Source: an uncultured Clostridia bacterium
GTDB taxonomy: Bacteria > Bacillota > Clostridia > Christensenellales > Aristaeellaceae
Assembly: GCA_934621485.1 (NCBI GenBank)
Contig: CAKTUS010000091.1
Span: 1-10,682, forward strand
Length of the DNA stretch: 10,682 bases
Direction: 5' to 3'
Under the pieces are notes generated by a model. That model was not told where the DNA came from, searched no databases, and worked only from the letters and a program-made list of their open reading frames with translations. Of this stretch, positions 1 through 7,723 are shown in pieces. The first letter of the stretch is position 1; each line of letters begins with the position of its first letter. The position numbers and the translations under genes were made by a program.

Positions 1-156
1 CACATGGCAGGCGCACTGCCAGATTTCGGTCAGCGCGCCCCCCTTGAAGCCGAAGGGGTGCCTGAGGGGCTCCCGCTCAAAGTTGGTTTGTACCTGGGCA
101 ATATTCAGCAAGAAGATCCCTTCCTTCCGGGTTTGAGATAAGCAATCCGAATCCAT
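1..156 (-). CDS. Enolase-superfamily (mandelate racemase/muconate lactonizing-like) enzyme, N-terminal fragment
   Basis: Only the first 52 codons are in the window; the frame stays open through base 1. The translation contains EPLRHPFGFKGGALTEIWQ (residues 29-47), which resembles the first strands and loop of the enolase-superfamily capping domain, where a conserved PF..KGG-type loop covers the active site. Known members abstract a proton next to a carboxylate and act as dehydratases, epimerases, racemases or cycloisomerases. The catalytic barrel lies outside the window, so the reaction is unknown. The ATG at 156-154 overlaps the TGA of the flavoprotein gene by one base (TGATG), suggesting translational coupling, but it has no clear SD. 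A TTG at 111-109, six bases after GGAAGGAAGGG (118-128), would give a product starting LLNIAQVQTNF, closer to the usual family N-terminus. Frame and presence of a gene are secure; the family call rests on a short stretch. Confidence 0.6.
   Translation of the reverse strand, partial: MDSDCLSQTRKEGIFLLNIAQVQTNFEREPLRHPFGFKGGALTEIWQCACHV
118..128 (-). promoter_or_regulatory. Possible internal ribosome binding site for a TTG start of the enolase-like gene
   Basis: GGAAGGAAGGG lies six bases before TTG 111-109. The SDR gene of the same operon uses the same AAGGAAGG core as its SD (2921-2928). The competing ATG at 156 has no SD but overlaps the previous stop. Both starts may be used. Confidence 0.4.
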
Positions 157-2126
157 CAGCCGTTTTTACCCGAAGGAGCCGGCTGGGCGGCATTGCTTTC
201 CCGCCACTCGCGCCATACGTTTTCAAAGGTATCGTCTGTCTGGGGAATGGGGTGCACATCCCGCCAGTGAGCCTGCGGCCCGTTCGGCGTATACACCACT
301 TCCTGCACCCTGGCGGAGAAAGCGCCGTCGTCCAGCACCAGGCGGCAGGTTTCCGGCAGGCTGTCCAGCCCCAGCTGTCCCTGCGCATCCGTATACAGCG
401 AGGAGCCGCGGCTTCCGCCGCCCTGACGGCTGTAATCCATCATGGCGTAAAGATACATCTGCTGCGTCAGCAGCACATCGCGGTACAGATACAGCTTGCC
501 CGCTTCCCGCCTTGATGCGATGGTGATGTTTTTCTCCAGGCGCGCAAACTGCTCCCGCACCTCTTCATAGAGCCTTTCAATGGCTTCCCGACTGCGCACG
601 GCGCCGCCGGCGCGGCTCATTTCTCCCATGGCATGCTCCAGGGCCGCAGGCAGGTTGCTCTGCGGGCCCATCAGCCGGTCGGGCAGGTCTATCAGGCTCG
701 CCATGCGCGCCTTTTCGCTGTCCGGCAAATCCTCGGGGCGCTTACAGGGCGCGGGGTGGCGGGAAATGTACATGGCGGCTCTCTCCGAACCCACCTGTCC
801 GGCATTGAGCGCGCTGCCGCCGGGACGGTAAACCCCGTGGCTGCCCGCCGCTTCGCCGCACACAAACAGGCCGGGAACCGTGCTTTGCCACCAGTCGTCA
901 ATGGCCATTCCGCCGTTGTTGTGCTGAGAGCACAATGCAATTTCCAACATTTCCGACGCCAGGTCTACGCCGCGGCTGCGGTAAAACTCCACAGCCGGCG
1001 CGTTCATGTGCAGCAGCCGGTCGATGGGCTTGCCAAACAGCGCGCCCGTTTTGCGCAGGTATTCATGAGCCTCTTCGTTCAAAGCCTGGAAGGAGAACGC
1101 CTCTCCCAGCGGATTTTCCCGGAAGTCCAGGAAAATGCGCCGGTTCTTCACCTTGCTTTCCGTGTATACAATCAGGTCGATCAGGGACGAACCGTCCAGC
1201 GCCTTGCGCACGTCAAAGGGCCACTGATAGCCCTTGAGGAACACCCGGTTGAGAATGGCGGCCGCATCGGGAAGATAATCGGGCAAAAACTCATGTGGGT
1301 CGCCGCCCTCCTGATTGGTGGAGATGAAGCGGGGCAGCACCTGCATATACGTGCCGCTCACGTTCCAGCGCGGCGCAATGGACGCCAGGCCGTACTGCCA
1401 TTCCGTCAGGTTTTTTCCCGCAGCCCCCACCTCAAAGGCCGCGCCGCTCATGCCATGCTGAAGGGTGGGGTAGCAGCTGTCCAGATAGATTCCTGCCGGA
1501 CCGCCGGTTGCGTAAACGATTTGTCCTGCCAGCAGCAGCTCATAGCTATCCGTATCGGTGCGCAGGCACAGCAAACCGGCGGCGTGACCGTCGCCGTCCC
1601 GCACAATGGCTATCACCATATGATGATCCAGTATGGCGATGCCCTTATCCATCACGGCTTTTTCCAGCGCTTCCGTCATCTGCTTGCTGGTGAGCGGCCC
1701 TACGGACGTGGCTCTGGTACGCGGGTCGTGATCCGTTTTATAGCCTACATACTCGCCGTAGCGGTTGCGGGGAAACGGCACGCCCAGGTCGCACAGATGC
1801 AGGAAGCAGCCTGCGGACAGAGAAGCCTCGCACAGGGCGTGCTCCCCATCCATGCACTGACCGGCGAAGTAGGTTTCCGCCATGGCGCGCACGCTGTCCG
1901 GCTCATGGCCGGACAAGGTGAGCTTATAATAGGTTTGCTTATCGGAGCCGGTGTTGCGGGAGGTGCCCGCCAGCCGGTCGTCCGTAACGATGGCCAAATC
2001 CTTGACGCCGTACTGATGCAGCCGGTCCGCCGCATTGTAGCCTGCGCAGCCGGTGCCCACCACCAGCACATCCCGCATGGTAACGGGAAGGCTGCGGCCG
2101 TTGATCCAAAGGGTTGTTTTTTCCAT
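156..2126 (-). CDS. FAD-binding oxidoreductase, fumarate reductase/succinate dehydrogenase flavoprotein-like
   Basis: This 656-residue flavoprotein belongs to the FrdA/SdhA/L-aspartate oxidase/3-ketosteroid dehydrogenase superfamily, whose members oxidise or reduce a C-C or C-N bond next to a carboxyl or carbonyl. An N-terminal dinucleotide fold carries VVGTGCAG (22-29). A second FAD motif, ATGG, is at 206-209. The family's C-terminal FAD segment is clear: QHNNGGM (401-407), PGLFVCGEAAG (418-428) and YRPGGSALNAGQVGSERAA (433-451). His402 and Arg434 match the substrate-binding His and Arg of the fumarate reductase HxxGG and HGxxR-type motifs. A helical domain (about 490-585) ends in GGGSRGSSLYTD, recalling the SdhA/FrdA ESRGAH segment. 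There is no signal peptide, heme domain or membrane segment, so it is probably cytosolic. The start has SD AGGAGC. It follows the SDR gene by 15 bases. The substrate is unknown. Confidence 0.88.
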   Translation of the reverse strand: MEKTTLWINGRSLPVTMRDVLVVGTGCAGYNAADRLHQYGVKDLAIVTDDRLAGTSRNTGSDKQTYYKLTLSGHEPDSVRAMAETYFAGQCMDGEHALCEASLSAGCFLHLCDLGVPFPRNRYGEYVGYKTDHDPRTRATSVGPLTSKQMTEALEKAVMDKGIAILDHHMVIAIVRDGDGHAAGLLCLRTDTDSYELLLAGQIVYATGGPAGIYLDSCYPTLQHGMSGAAFEVGAAGKNLTEWQYGLASIAPRWNVSGTYMQVLPRFISTNQEGGDPHEFLPDYLPDAAAILNRVFLKGYQWPFDVRKALDGSSLIDLIVYTESKVKNRRIFLDFRENPLGEAFSFQALNEEAHEYLRKTGALFGKPIDRLLHMNAPAVEFYRSRGVDLASEMLEIALCSQHNNGGMAIDDWWQSTVPGLFVCGEAAGSHGVYRPGGSALNAGQVGSERAAMYISRHPAPCKRPEDLPDSEKARMASLIDLPDRLMGPQSNLPAALEHAMGEMSRAGGAVRSREAIERLYEEVREQFARLEKNITIASRREAGKLYLYRDVLLTQQMYLYAMMDYSRQGGGSRGSSLYTDAQGQLGLDSLPETCRLVLDDGAFSARVQEVVYTPNGPQAHWRDVHPIPQTDDTFENVWREWRESNAAQPAPSGKNG

Positions 2127-2141
2127 ATTGCTGCTCCTGGG

Positions 2142-2912
2142 TCAGATGGTGCGAATGTTCATGTAACCGCCGTCCACGTGAATCACCTGGCCGGTGGTGT
2201 AGGTCATCTGTCCATCGGTAAAGAGGGTTACCACATTGGCCACGTCCTCCGGCGTGCCCCAACGGTGAATGGGAAATTCCGACCCCTGTAACAAGCGGTC
2301 GTATTTTTCCTGCACAGTAGCGGTCATGTCCGTGCGAATCACGCCGGGCTGCACCTCATATACAAAGATGCTGTCGCTGGCAAGCCGGTCGGCAAACAGG
2401 CGGGTGAGCATGCTCACGCCAGCCTTGCTGATGCAGTATTCCGGCCGGTTTGGCGAGGAAACAAACTGCGAAAAGCTGGAAATGTTCACAACGACGGAGC
2501 GGATGCCGTCCTCGCGCACGGGCTGCTTAAGCATTTCGTTTACAACCGCCTGCGTCATGAACATGGTTCCCTTTACGTTTACGCCCACCACAAAATCGAA
2601 GGATTCCTCCGTAGCGCTCAGCAGGTCCTGCCGCACCTTGGGCGCCACGCCGGCGTTGTTCACCAGCACGTCGATACGCCCATAGCGGCGCATTACCTCG
2701 GCAATAAAGGCGCTGCGGTCCTCCGCGCTGGTGGTGCTGCCCCGGAAGTAGAGCAATTCGCCCAGCGACTTCAGCTCTTCCAGATGCGCTGCCACCGATT
2801 CTTCCGAGTTCAAATCCAGAATAGCCACGGCGTATCCCAGCTTCAGCAGCCTTGCCGCAATGGCCTGACCGATTCCACGGCTGCCGCCCGTAACGATTGC
2901 CACCTTGTTCAT
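2142..2912 (-). CDS. SDR-family NAD-dependent dehydrogenase (FabG-like)
   Basis: A classical short-chain dehydrogenase/reductase of 256 residues, the usual length. It shows the cofactor motif TGGSRGIG (8-15), NNAG (85-88), the structural Asn112 (GVNVKG), catalytic Ser146 (NISS), and Tyr159/Lys163 in YCISK. PGVIRTDM (189-196) and the C-terminal GQVIHVDGGY (241-250) are also typical. Asp33 at the end of the second strand (ILDLN) favours NAD(H) over NADP(H), since an acidic residue there binds the adenosine ribose hydroxyls. FabG-like proteins are often labelled 3-oxoacyl-ACP reductase. In this operon a catabolic oxidation of a hydroxyl group is more likely than fatty acid synthesis, but that is inference from context. 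The start is supported by SD AAGGAAGG (2921-2928), eight bases upstream. It lies 30 bases after the Gfo/Idh/MocA gene and 15 bases before the flavoprotein gene. Confidence 0.92.
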   Translation of the reverse strand: MNKVAIVTGGSRGIGQAIAARLLKLGYAVAILDLNSEESVAAHLEELKSLGELLYFRGSTTSAEDRSAFIAEVMRRYGRIDVLVNNAGVAPKVRQDLLSATEESFDFVVGVNVKGTMFMTQAVVNEMLKQPVREDGIRSVVVNISSFSQFVSSPNRPEYCISKAGVSMLTRLFADRLASDSIFVYEVQPGVIRTDMTATVQEKYDRLLQGSEFPIHRWGTPEDVANVVTLFTDGQMTYTTGQVIHVDGGYMNIRTI

Positions 2913-2942
2913 GATGTGTACCTTCCTTTCCCTGCTTTTTCC

Positions 2943-4103
2943 TTAGTGTAGCGAAACGGCGTGCTTTTCCTGCGCTGCGCGGTACGCGGCGTAGATGATG
3001 CGAATGGCGTCCTCCGCCAGCTCCAGGCCCGATTCCGGCTCGTCGCCCGTCAGCAGGCAGCTCAGGAAATTGCGCAATTCACCCACATAGCCGCGCATCA
3101 GCGTTTCTTCCAGGAAGATGGACTGCCAGCCGGCCTTTTGTCCCAGTTTCTCGGTCATGTATACTTCTTCCAGATGGTCGTCATTTTCATGATACACCAT
3201 CATGGCGTTGTTAGGCGCAATGTTGCACTGGTAGTTGCTTTCGCCGGTATAAACCTCCATGTTGTTGCGCGTGCCGCCAACGGTGTTGTCACTGGCCAGA
3301 ACCTGGGCGATGCTGCCGTCGGAGAAGGTAACCAGCACATCGGCAAAGTCCTCCACGTCCACAGGATGGGCGGCAATGTAGCGATGCTCGTCGCCCCGGA
3401 GCATGTTGCTCAGACGGCCCGTTACCGCCGTAACCGATACCGGACGAATGTGCTCGCCGCGTACCTTTGCCTCCACATTTTTCAGGTACAGCGCCGCCGA
3501 AAGAGGATGGCAGCCCTGACGAATCAGCGCGCCGCCGCCGTTCAGCTTCCAGTAGGGCGCATGAGCGGCATGGGAGCCGCTATGGGCTTCCTCGCCCTTT
3601 ATCAGCAAAATCTTGCTCTTTTTGCGTTTCAGCAATTCGGCGCACTTCTGCACGGAGGGCGCGTACACATAGTTTTCCGCATAGAAGAAGCGTTTGCCGG
3701 TCTTTTCCATGGCGGCGCGAATGGCGCGCAGGGACTGGTCGGCCTTTTCGTACATTTCCGTGCAGGGCACGGCCTGGCCGTCCTCACGCACGGCCGGGGC
3801 AAAAAAGCCGGTCAGCGGCTTTTCGCAAATCACGTGCTTGTCCGCCTCCATGGCGCGCACCACCATCATTTCGTGAAGCGCCGGGGGCGTAATGATATCC
3901 ACCAGATCGATTTGCGGATCGGCCAGCAGCTTATCGAAATCGTCGTACACCCTGGGAATTTGCCACTGGTCGGCAATTTCCTGCAGGGTGTCGTCCTTGG
4001 AGCAAATGGCGGCCAGCTCCACATCCTTCATGCCAAGCTGCCGGTATGAATCCAAATGAAGCTGCGCGGCAAAGCCGGAGCCTACAATACCAATGCGAAT
4101 CAT
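2943..4103 (-). CDS. Gfo/Idh/MocA-family oxidoreductase
   Basis: A 386-residue NAD(P)-dependent dehydrogenase of the glucose-fructose oxidoreductase/inositol dehydrogenase family, which typically oxidises a hydroxyl of sugars, inositols or related polyols. The N-terminal Rossmann fold opens with IRIGIVGSGFAA (2-13). The family motif CEKPL (93-97) carries the catalytic-type Lys95. An insertion of roughly 20 residues (98-120) follows it. In the C-terminal domain, GGGALIRQGCHPLSAAL (189-205) matches the usual GGGxxxDxGxH motif; His199 is kept but the usual Asp is Arg195. The ATG at 4103 was chosen because AAGGAGGACGTAACG stands directly before it and the protein then begins at the first Rossmann strand. 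The same frame stays open for 244 more codons upstream, but that part lies over the MFS gene and is not protein-like. The 44 bases between this gene and the MFS gene hold only the SD and a weak inverted repeat. Substrate unknown. Confidence 0.92.
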   Translation of the reverse strand: MIRIGIVGSGFAAQLHLDSYRQLGMKDVELAAICSKDDTLQEIADQWQIPRVYDDFDKLLADPQIDLVDIITPPALHEMMVVRAMEADKHVICEKPLTGFFAPAVREDGQAVPCTEMYEKADQSLRAIRAAMEKTGKRFFYAENYVYAPSVQKCAELLKRKKSKILLIKGEEAHSGSHAAHAPYWKLNGGGALIRQGCHPLSAALYLKNVEAKVRGEHIRPVSVTAVTGRLSNMLRGDEHRYIAAHPVDVEDFADVLVTFSDGSIAQVLASDNTVGGTRNNMEVYTGESNYQCNIAPNNAMMVYHENDDHLEEVYMTEKLGQKAGWQSIFLEETLMRGYVGELRNFLSCLLTGDEPESGLELAEDAIRIIYAAYRAAQEKHAVSLH

Positions 4104-4147
4104 CGTTACGTCCTCCTTAATCACAAAGAATGGTTTCAGCGCTTTGT

Positions 4148-5332
4148 TCAGGCGCGCAGCAAGCGGTCGCGGCGGCGCAAAGCGGCAATAGCGATCACGC
4201 CCGTCAGCAGCAGCAAAAACACCACGCAGAACATGGTCTGAATCGTCAGGCCGTCCAGCATCCATCCGGTCAGCGCAGGCACAACCAGCGAGGCTGCGCC
4301 GCTGGCTGTGGCCATCAGGCCGCTGATGGTGCCGGAAATGTGGGGAAACATATAGCCTCCTTCCCCCACAAGCAGGTTGAACAGCGACCCCGTGCACATG
4401 CCCGCCAGCAGGGCGCCGCCCCGGAAAACCCACGGATGATGCGTCAGGATGCACAGGGCAAAGAAGCAAGCCGCCAGCAGCGGCGACCAGGTGAGCAGCT
4501 GCAGGTTGGCGAAGCGCCCCACCAGACGAATCATGGCCAGCGAGCCCAGCAGCGCACCCAGGCTGAAGATGCTTAACACGCGCACGGCTTCGGCATGTCC
4601 CATGGCGGTATTGCCGGCAGCCAGCGTGGTCATCCAGGTGAGCCCCATGGTATGCGCGCCATACAGGCAAAAGGTGCCCACCAGCAGCAGCGCCCCTTCC
4701 TTTTTCAGGCTGGGCATGCGCACATAGCCGTTTTCCGCTGCGGCGCAGGCGGCTGTGGGGGGAAAGTGAATGAAACGGTGCAGCAGAATCATCAGCAGCG
4801 TAGCCGCTCCCCACATCCAGTACAGATACGTCCACGGCATGCCGCCATCCAGCAGCGCACCGGCCCCAAGGGGCACCAGAATCCCGCCCAGCGCATACAC
4901 GGTTTGCACACGTACCTGGGCGGCCTGCGAGCGGCCCGTACCGGCGTAGCAGTCAAAAACCAGCGCCAGCATGGTGGTGTTCACCATGCCGTAGGCAACG
5001 CCGCAGAACACGCACATCAGCATGCCGCCCAGCAGGGACGTAACCATGGGCATAACGCCAAAGTAAACCAGCATGCCAAGAAAGCCGATGAGCGACAGGT
5101 TTTTTCGGCCGAGCCGGTCGGACAGCGCGCCGCATACCGCCTGAATCAGCAGCCGGCCCACGCCCATGCAGCTGATGAGCAGAGAAATCCGGTTGACCGC
5201 CACTCCATAGCTTTCCGCCAAACGGCTCTGGGTGGAATTGACGATGGTGAGCACCGCGCCAAGCAGCGTCATGGCGGCATAGGCGTAAACGGCGGTCAAA
5301 CGAACGGTGGGAGACAGTCGCCCGGTTTTCAT
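4148..5332 (-). CDS. MFS transporter
   Basis: A 394-residue polytopic membrane protein, the normal size for a 12-helix major facilitator. Hydrophobic helices run the length of the sequence. The signature motif A, GALSDRLGRKN (68-78), sits in the loop between helices 2 and 3, and a hydrophilic central loop follows at about 190-215. The C-terminus ends in a basic tail (LRRRDRLLRA). The ATG at 5332-5330 overlaps the TGA of the LivF-like gene by one base (TGATG), implying coupled translation; a GTG one codon earlier (5335) is the alternative start. Substrate and direction cannot be read from the sequence. Because it sits between an ABC importer and catabolic enzymes, it may take up a related compound at higher concentration or export/exchange a product. 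Confidence is high for the family and low for the role. Confidence 0.9.
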   Translation of the reverse strand: MKTGRLSPTVRLTAVYAYAAMTLLGAVLTIVNSTQSRLAESYGVAVNRISLLISCMGVGRLLIQAVCGALSDRLGRKNLSLIGFLGMLVYFGVMPMVTSLLGGMLMCVFCGVAYGMVNTTMLALVFDCYAGTGRSQAAQVRVQTVYALGGILVPLGAGALLDGGMPWTYLYWMWGAATLLMILLHRFIHFPPTAACAAAENGYVRMPSLKKEGALLLVGTFCLYGAHTMGLTWMTTLAAGNTAMGHAEAVRVLSIFSLGALLGSLAMIRLVGRFANLQLLTWSPLLAACFFALCILTHHPWVFRGGALLAGMCTGSLFNLLVGEGGYMFPHISGTISGLMATASGAASLVVPALTGWMLDGLTIQTMFCVVFLLLLTGVIAIAALRRRDRLLRA

Positions 5333-6045
5333 CACATGGCTTCTCCCAGGAAAGCGGCGATCACGTCCGGGTCGTTAAGCAGCTGCTGCCCGGTGCCGTC
5401 CTTGCGGATGAAGCCGTTTTCCAGCACATAGGCATGGTCGCAGATGTTGAGCGCTTTGCGCGCATTCTGCTCCACCAGCAGAATGGTCACGCCGGAATCG
5501 CGAATTTCCTTAATCATTTTGAATACGGTGTTAATCACGATGGGGGCCAGGCCCAGAGAAGGCTCGTCCAACAGCAGCAGCTTGGGCTGGGCCATCAGGC
5601 CGCGGCCAATAGCCAGCATTTGCTGCTCGCCGCCGGACAGGGTGCCGGCAAACTGGTTTTTCCGCTCGTCCAGAATCGGGAACATTTCCAGAATGTGATC
5701 CAGCGTTTTTTGCAGCTCCGCGCCCTTGTACAGAAAGCCGCCGATTTTCAGGTTGTCGATCACCGACAAACCGGCAAATACCTTGCGTCCCTCCGGCACA
5801 TGCACAATACCCGCGCGTACAATTCTGTGCGGGGCTACGCCCACCATTTCCTTGCCCAAAAAGCGAATGGAGGACCCGCTCCTGGGCGAGTTCAGGCCGG
5901 AAATGGTGCGCAGCATGGTAGACTTACCGGCACCGTTTGCGCCGATGATGGACACAATGCTGCCTTCCTCGGCGGACAGGCTGGCGCCCTGCAGCGCCTG
6001 AATGTGTCCGTAATTAACGGACAGGTTGTTGATTTCCAGCATCAT
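5332..6045 (-). CDS. livF: HAAT-family ABC transporter ATP-binding protein, LivF-like
   Basis: This 237-residue ATPase is the second of the two nucleotide-binding subunits of the importer. It has Walker A GANGAGKS (35-42), the LivF-typical HVPEGRKVF (82-90), signature LSGGEQQ (136-142), Walker B LLLLDEPSLGL (156-166) and LVEQN (190-194), where Gln replaces the usual switch His, as is normal for LivF. ATP hydrolysis here and in the LivG-like partner drives the permease pair. The start lies three bases after the LivG-like stop. Its SD, GAGGAGGA, is formed by the last Glu codons of that upstream gene, so translation is probably coupled. Two ATGs in tandem (6045 and 6042) leave the exact start uncertain by one codon. 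The symbol names the family; it does not imply leucine as substrate. Confidence 0.93.
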   Translation of the reverse strand: MMLEINNLSVNYGHIQALQGASLSAEEGSIVSIIGANGAGKSTMLRTISGLNSPRSGSSIRFLGKEMVGVAPHRIVRAGIVHVPEGRKVFAGLSVIDNLKIGGFLYKGAELQKTLDHILEMFPILDERKNQFAGTLSGGEQQMLAIGRGLMAQPKLLLLDEPSLGLAPIVINTVFKMIKEIRDSGVTILLVEQNARKALNICDHAYVLENGFIRKDGTGQQLLNDPDVIAAFLGEAM

Positions 6046-6048
6046 TGG

Positions 6049-6816
6049 TCATTCCTCCTCATCGCCCAGGTAGGCCCGGATGACCTCCGGGTTTTGCTGC
6101 ACTTCGGCAGAGCTGCCAACGGCAATGGTCTGGCCAAAGTCCTGCACATAGATGACCTCGGAAATGGACATTACCAGTTCCAGCCGGTGCTCAATGAGCA
6201 AAATGGTCATGCCCCGCTCCTCCCGGATGCGCAGAATCAGCTTCGTCAGCTCCTGCACTTCCTTGGGGTTCAGGCCGGCAGCCGGCTCGTCCAGCAGCAG
6301 CACCTTGGGGTCTGCCGCCAGCGCGCGGGCGATTTCCAGCTTGCGCTGCAGGCCGTAGGAAAGGTTCTCGGGGTTTTCCAGCACATAGTCGCCAAGCCCC
6401 ACCCATTGCAGCTCCTTCAGAGCGCGAAGGCGGGTGCGCTGTTCCTCCCGGCGACGGCGCGGGGTGAGCAGCAGGGCGTCCAGCAAGTTGTAGTTGGAGC
6501 AGGAATCCAGCGTGGTCTGCACGTTTTCCAGACAATTCAGGCCGTGAAACAGACGAATATTCTGGAACGTGCGGGAAATCCCCTTCAGGGCAATCTTGTG
6601 CTGAGCCAGCTTGGTGATTTCCTCGCCATCCAGAAAGATTTGGCCGCTGTCGGCGGTATACACGCCGGAAATCACGTTGAAAATGGTGGTTTTGCCGGCG
6701 CCGTTGGGGCCAATGATGCCGATAATCTGGCCTTCCTCGGCGGTCATGGAAAAGTTCTGTACGGCTTTTACGCCGCCAAAGCTCAGAGACACGTTTTTCA
6801 GTTCCAGTCTGCTCAT
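6049..6816 (-). CDS. livG: HAAT-family ABC transporter ATP-binding protein, LivG-like
   Basis: A 255-residue ABC ATPase typical of LivG. It shows Walker A GPNGAGKT (36-43), the Q-loop in SRTFQNIRLF (Gln85), signature LSYGLQRKLEIARAL (152-166; the LivG form is usually LSYGQQR), Walker B VLLLDEPAAGLNP (172-184) and switch His210 in LIEHRL. The longer C-terminal region after the H-loop, ending in YLGDEEE, is normal for LivG. The start codon overlaps the LivM-like stop in ATGA (6816-6813), a standard arrangement for coupled translation. It forms the ATPase pair with the LivF-like protein on the inner face of the membrane. Confidence 0.94.
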   Translation of the reverse strand: MSRLELKNVSLSFGGVKAVQNFSMTAEEGQIIGIIGPNGAGKTTIFNVISGVYTADSGQIFLDGEEITKLAQHKIALKGISRTFQNIRLFHGLNCLENVQTTLDSCSNYNLLDALLLTPRRRREEQRTRLRALKELQWVGLGDYVLENPENLSYGLQRKLEIARALAADPKVLLLDEPAAGLNPKEVQELTKLILRIREERGMTILLIEHRLELVMSISEVIYVQDFGQTIAVGSSAEVQQNPEVIRAYLGDEEE

Positions 6817-7706
6817 TTTTTCAGCGCTCCTTCCCTTGCTGCCGCTTCTGCCATCAGGCGGCTCTTCCGCTTGTCGCGGGTGAGGAACAGGTCGGAAATT
6901 TCCCAGTAGCCAAAGACGCCGTTGGGCTTAAAGTTGAGCACCAGCAGCACCATGGCGCTGTAAATCAGCACCTGGTAGTCCGCAAAGCGGGAGAAGAACT
7001 GGCTTATGGCGCTCAAACCAAAGGTGGCTACGATGGAGCCGGTCAGGCTGTTCACGCCGCCAAAGAACACCCACGATACCCACTCGCCGGATTTTCTCCA
7101 GCCAAACAGGGAGGGGTCCACGTATTGCAGATAGAAGGCGTACAGCCCGCCCGCCAGGCCGGCCAGGCCCGCCGCGCACAGGAAGGAGCGCATCTTCACC
7201 GCCGGCATGTTGATGCCCATGGACTTGCTGGCCAGCTCGTCCGACTTCACGGCAATGGCCATGCGGCCAAACTTGGAGTGGCGGAAGTTGCGGGTAAAGA
7301 AAATGCACACGGCAAGGAAGAGGAGGGCCACAATCAGGGTGGTGTGCTTGGGAATATCCGACATGCCCAGCGCGCCGCCTGTTACGTTGGACTGGTTCAG
7401 CAGCGCCACAACGGCTTCGCCGTAGCACAGCGTGACCAGCGCCAGGTACTCCTTGCGCAGGCGCATGATGGGGTAGCCGCACAAAAAGCCCATTGCCACG
7501 GAAAGCACCACGCCCACCAGCAGGCAGGGCAGGAAGGGCCACGCATACATCTTGCCGAGCACGGCCGCCGCATAAGCGCCCAGCGCCATAAACGAAGCCT
7601 GACCCAGGGAGAACATGCCGGTGAGGCCCGTCAGAATATACAGGCCGCAAACCGTGATACAGGTGATGGAGGTAAAGGTTAAAACTGCTTCAACATATGT
7701 ACTCAT
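6813..7706 (-). CDS. livM: HAAT-family ABC transporter permease, LivM-like
   Basis: A 297-residue integral membrane subunit. The N-terminal GLTGMFSLGQASFMALGAYAAAVL (27-50) and the cytoplasmic coupling segment FGRMAIAVKSDELASKSMGIN (146-166) are hallmarks of LivM permeases; the latter is the loop that contacts the ATPases. AGLAGLAGGLYAFYLQYVDP (179-198) and FFGGVNSLTGSIVATFG (214-230) match the later family segments. It begins 17 bases after the LivH-like stop with SD AAGGAGGAG. An out-of-frame ATG four bases upstream (7710) meets a stop after a few codons and is ignored. The basic C-terminal tail is longer than the last membrane segment needs and probably lies in the cytosol. It forms the transport channel with the LivH-like permease. 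Confidence 0.93.
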   Translation of the reverse strand: MSTYVEAVLTFTSITCITVCGLYILTGLTGMFSLGQASFMALGAYAAAVLGKMYAWPFLPCLLVGVVLSVAMGFLCGYPIMRLRKEYLALVTLCYGEAVVALLNQSNVTGGALGMSDIPKHTTLIVALLFLAVCIFFTRNFRHSKFGRMAIAVKSDELASKSMGINMPAVKMRSFLCAAGLAGLAGGLYAFYLQYVDPSLFGWRKSGEWVSWVFFGGVNSLTGSIVATFGLSAISQFFSRFADYQVLIYSAMVLLVLNFKPNGVFGYWEISDLFLTRDKRKSRLMAEAAAREGALKK

Positions 7707-7723
7707 TCATACTCCTCCTTCCG

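Noticed and set aside
633..2291. 552-codon rightward open frame opposite the flavoprotein gene
   Set aside because: The opposite strand encodes a clear FAD protein with family motifs. The rightward translation is rich in His, Gln, Ala and Arg with no recognisable domain, as expected for the antisense of GC-rich codons.
4123..4147. Inverted repeat ACAAAG/CTTTGT between the MFS and Gfo/Idh/MocA genes as a terminator
   Set aside because: Only six AT-rich pairs around a 13-base loop, no U tract, and it sits just before a strong ribosome binding site; likely chance.
4104..4835. Extension of the Gfo/Idh/MocA frame 244 codons upstream
   Set aside because: It lies over the MFS gene in another frame, lacks protein-like composition, and the ATG at 4103 has a strong SD and starts right at the Rossmann fold.
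5434..6909. 491-codon rightward open frame opposite the LivF/LivG-like genes
   Set aside because: It crosses two well-defined ABC ATPase genes and their junction and shows no domain or ribosome binding site; antisense shadow.
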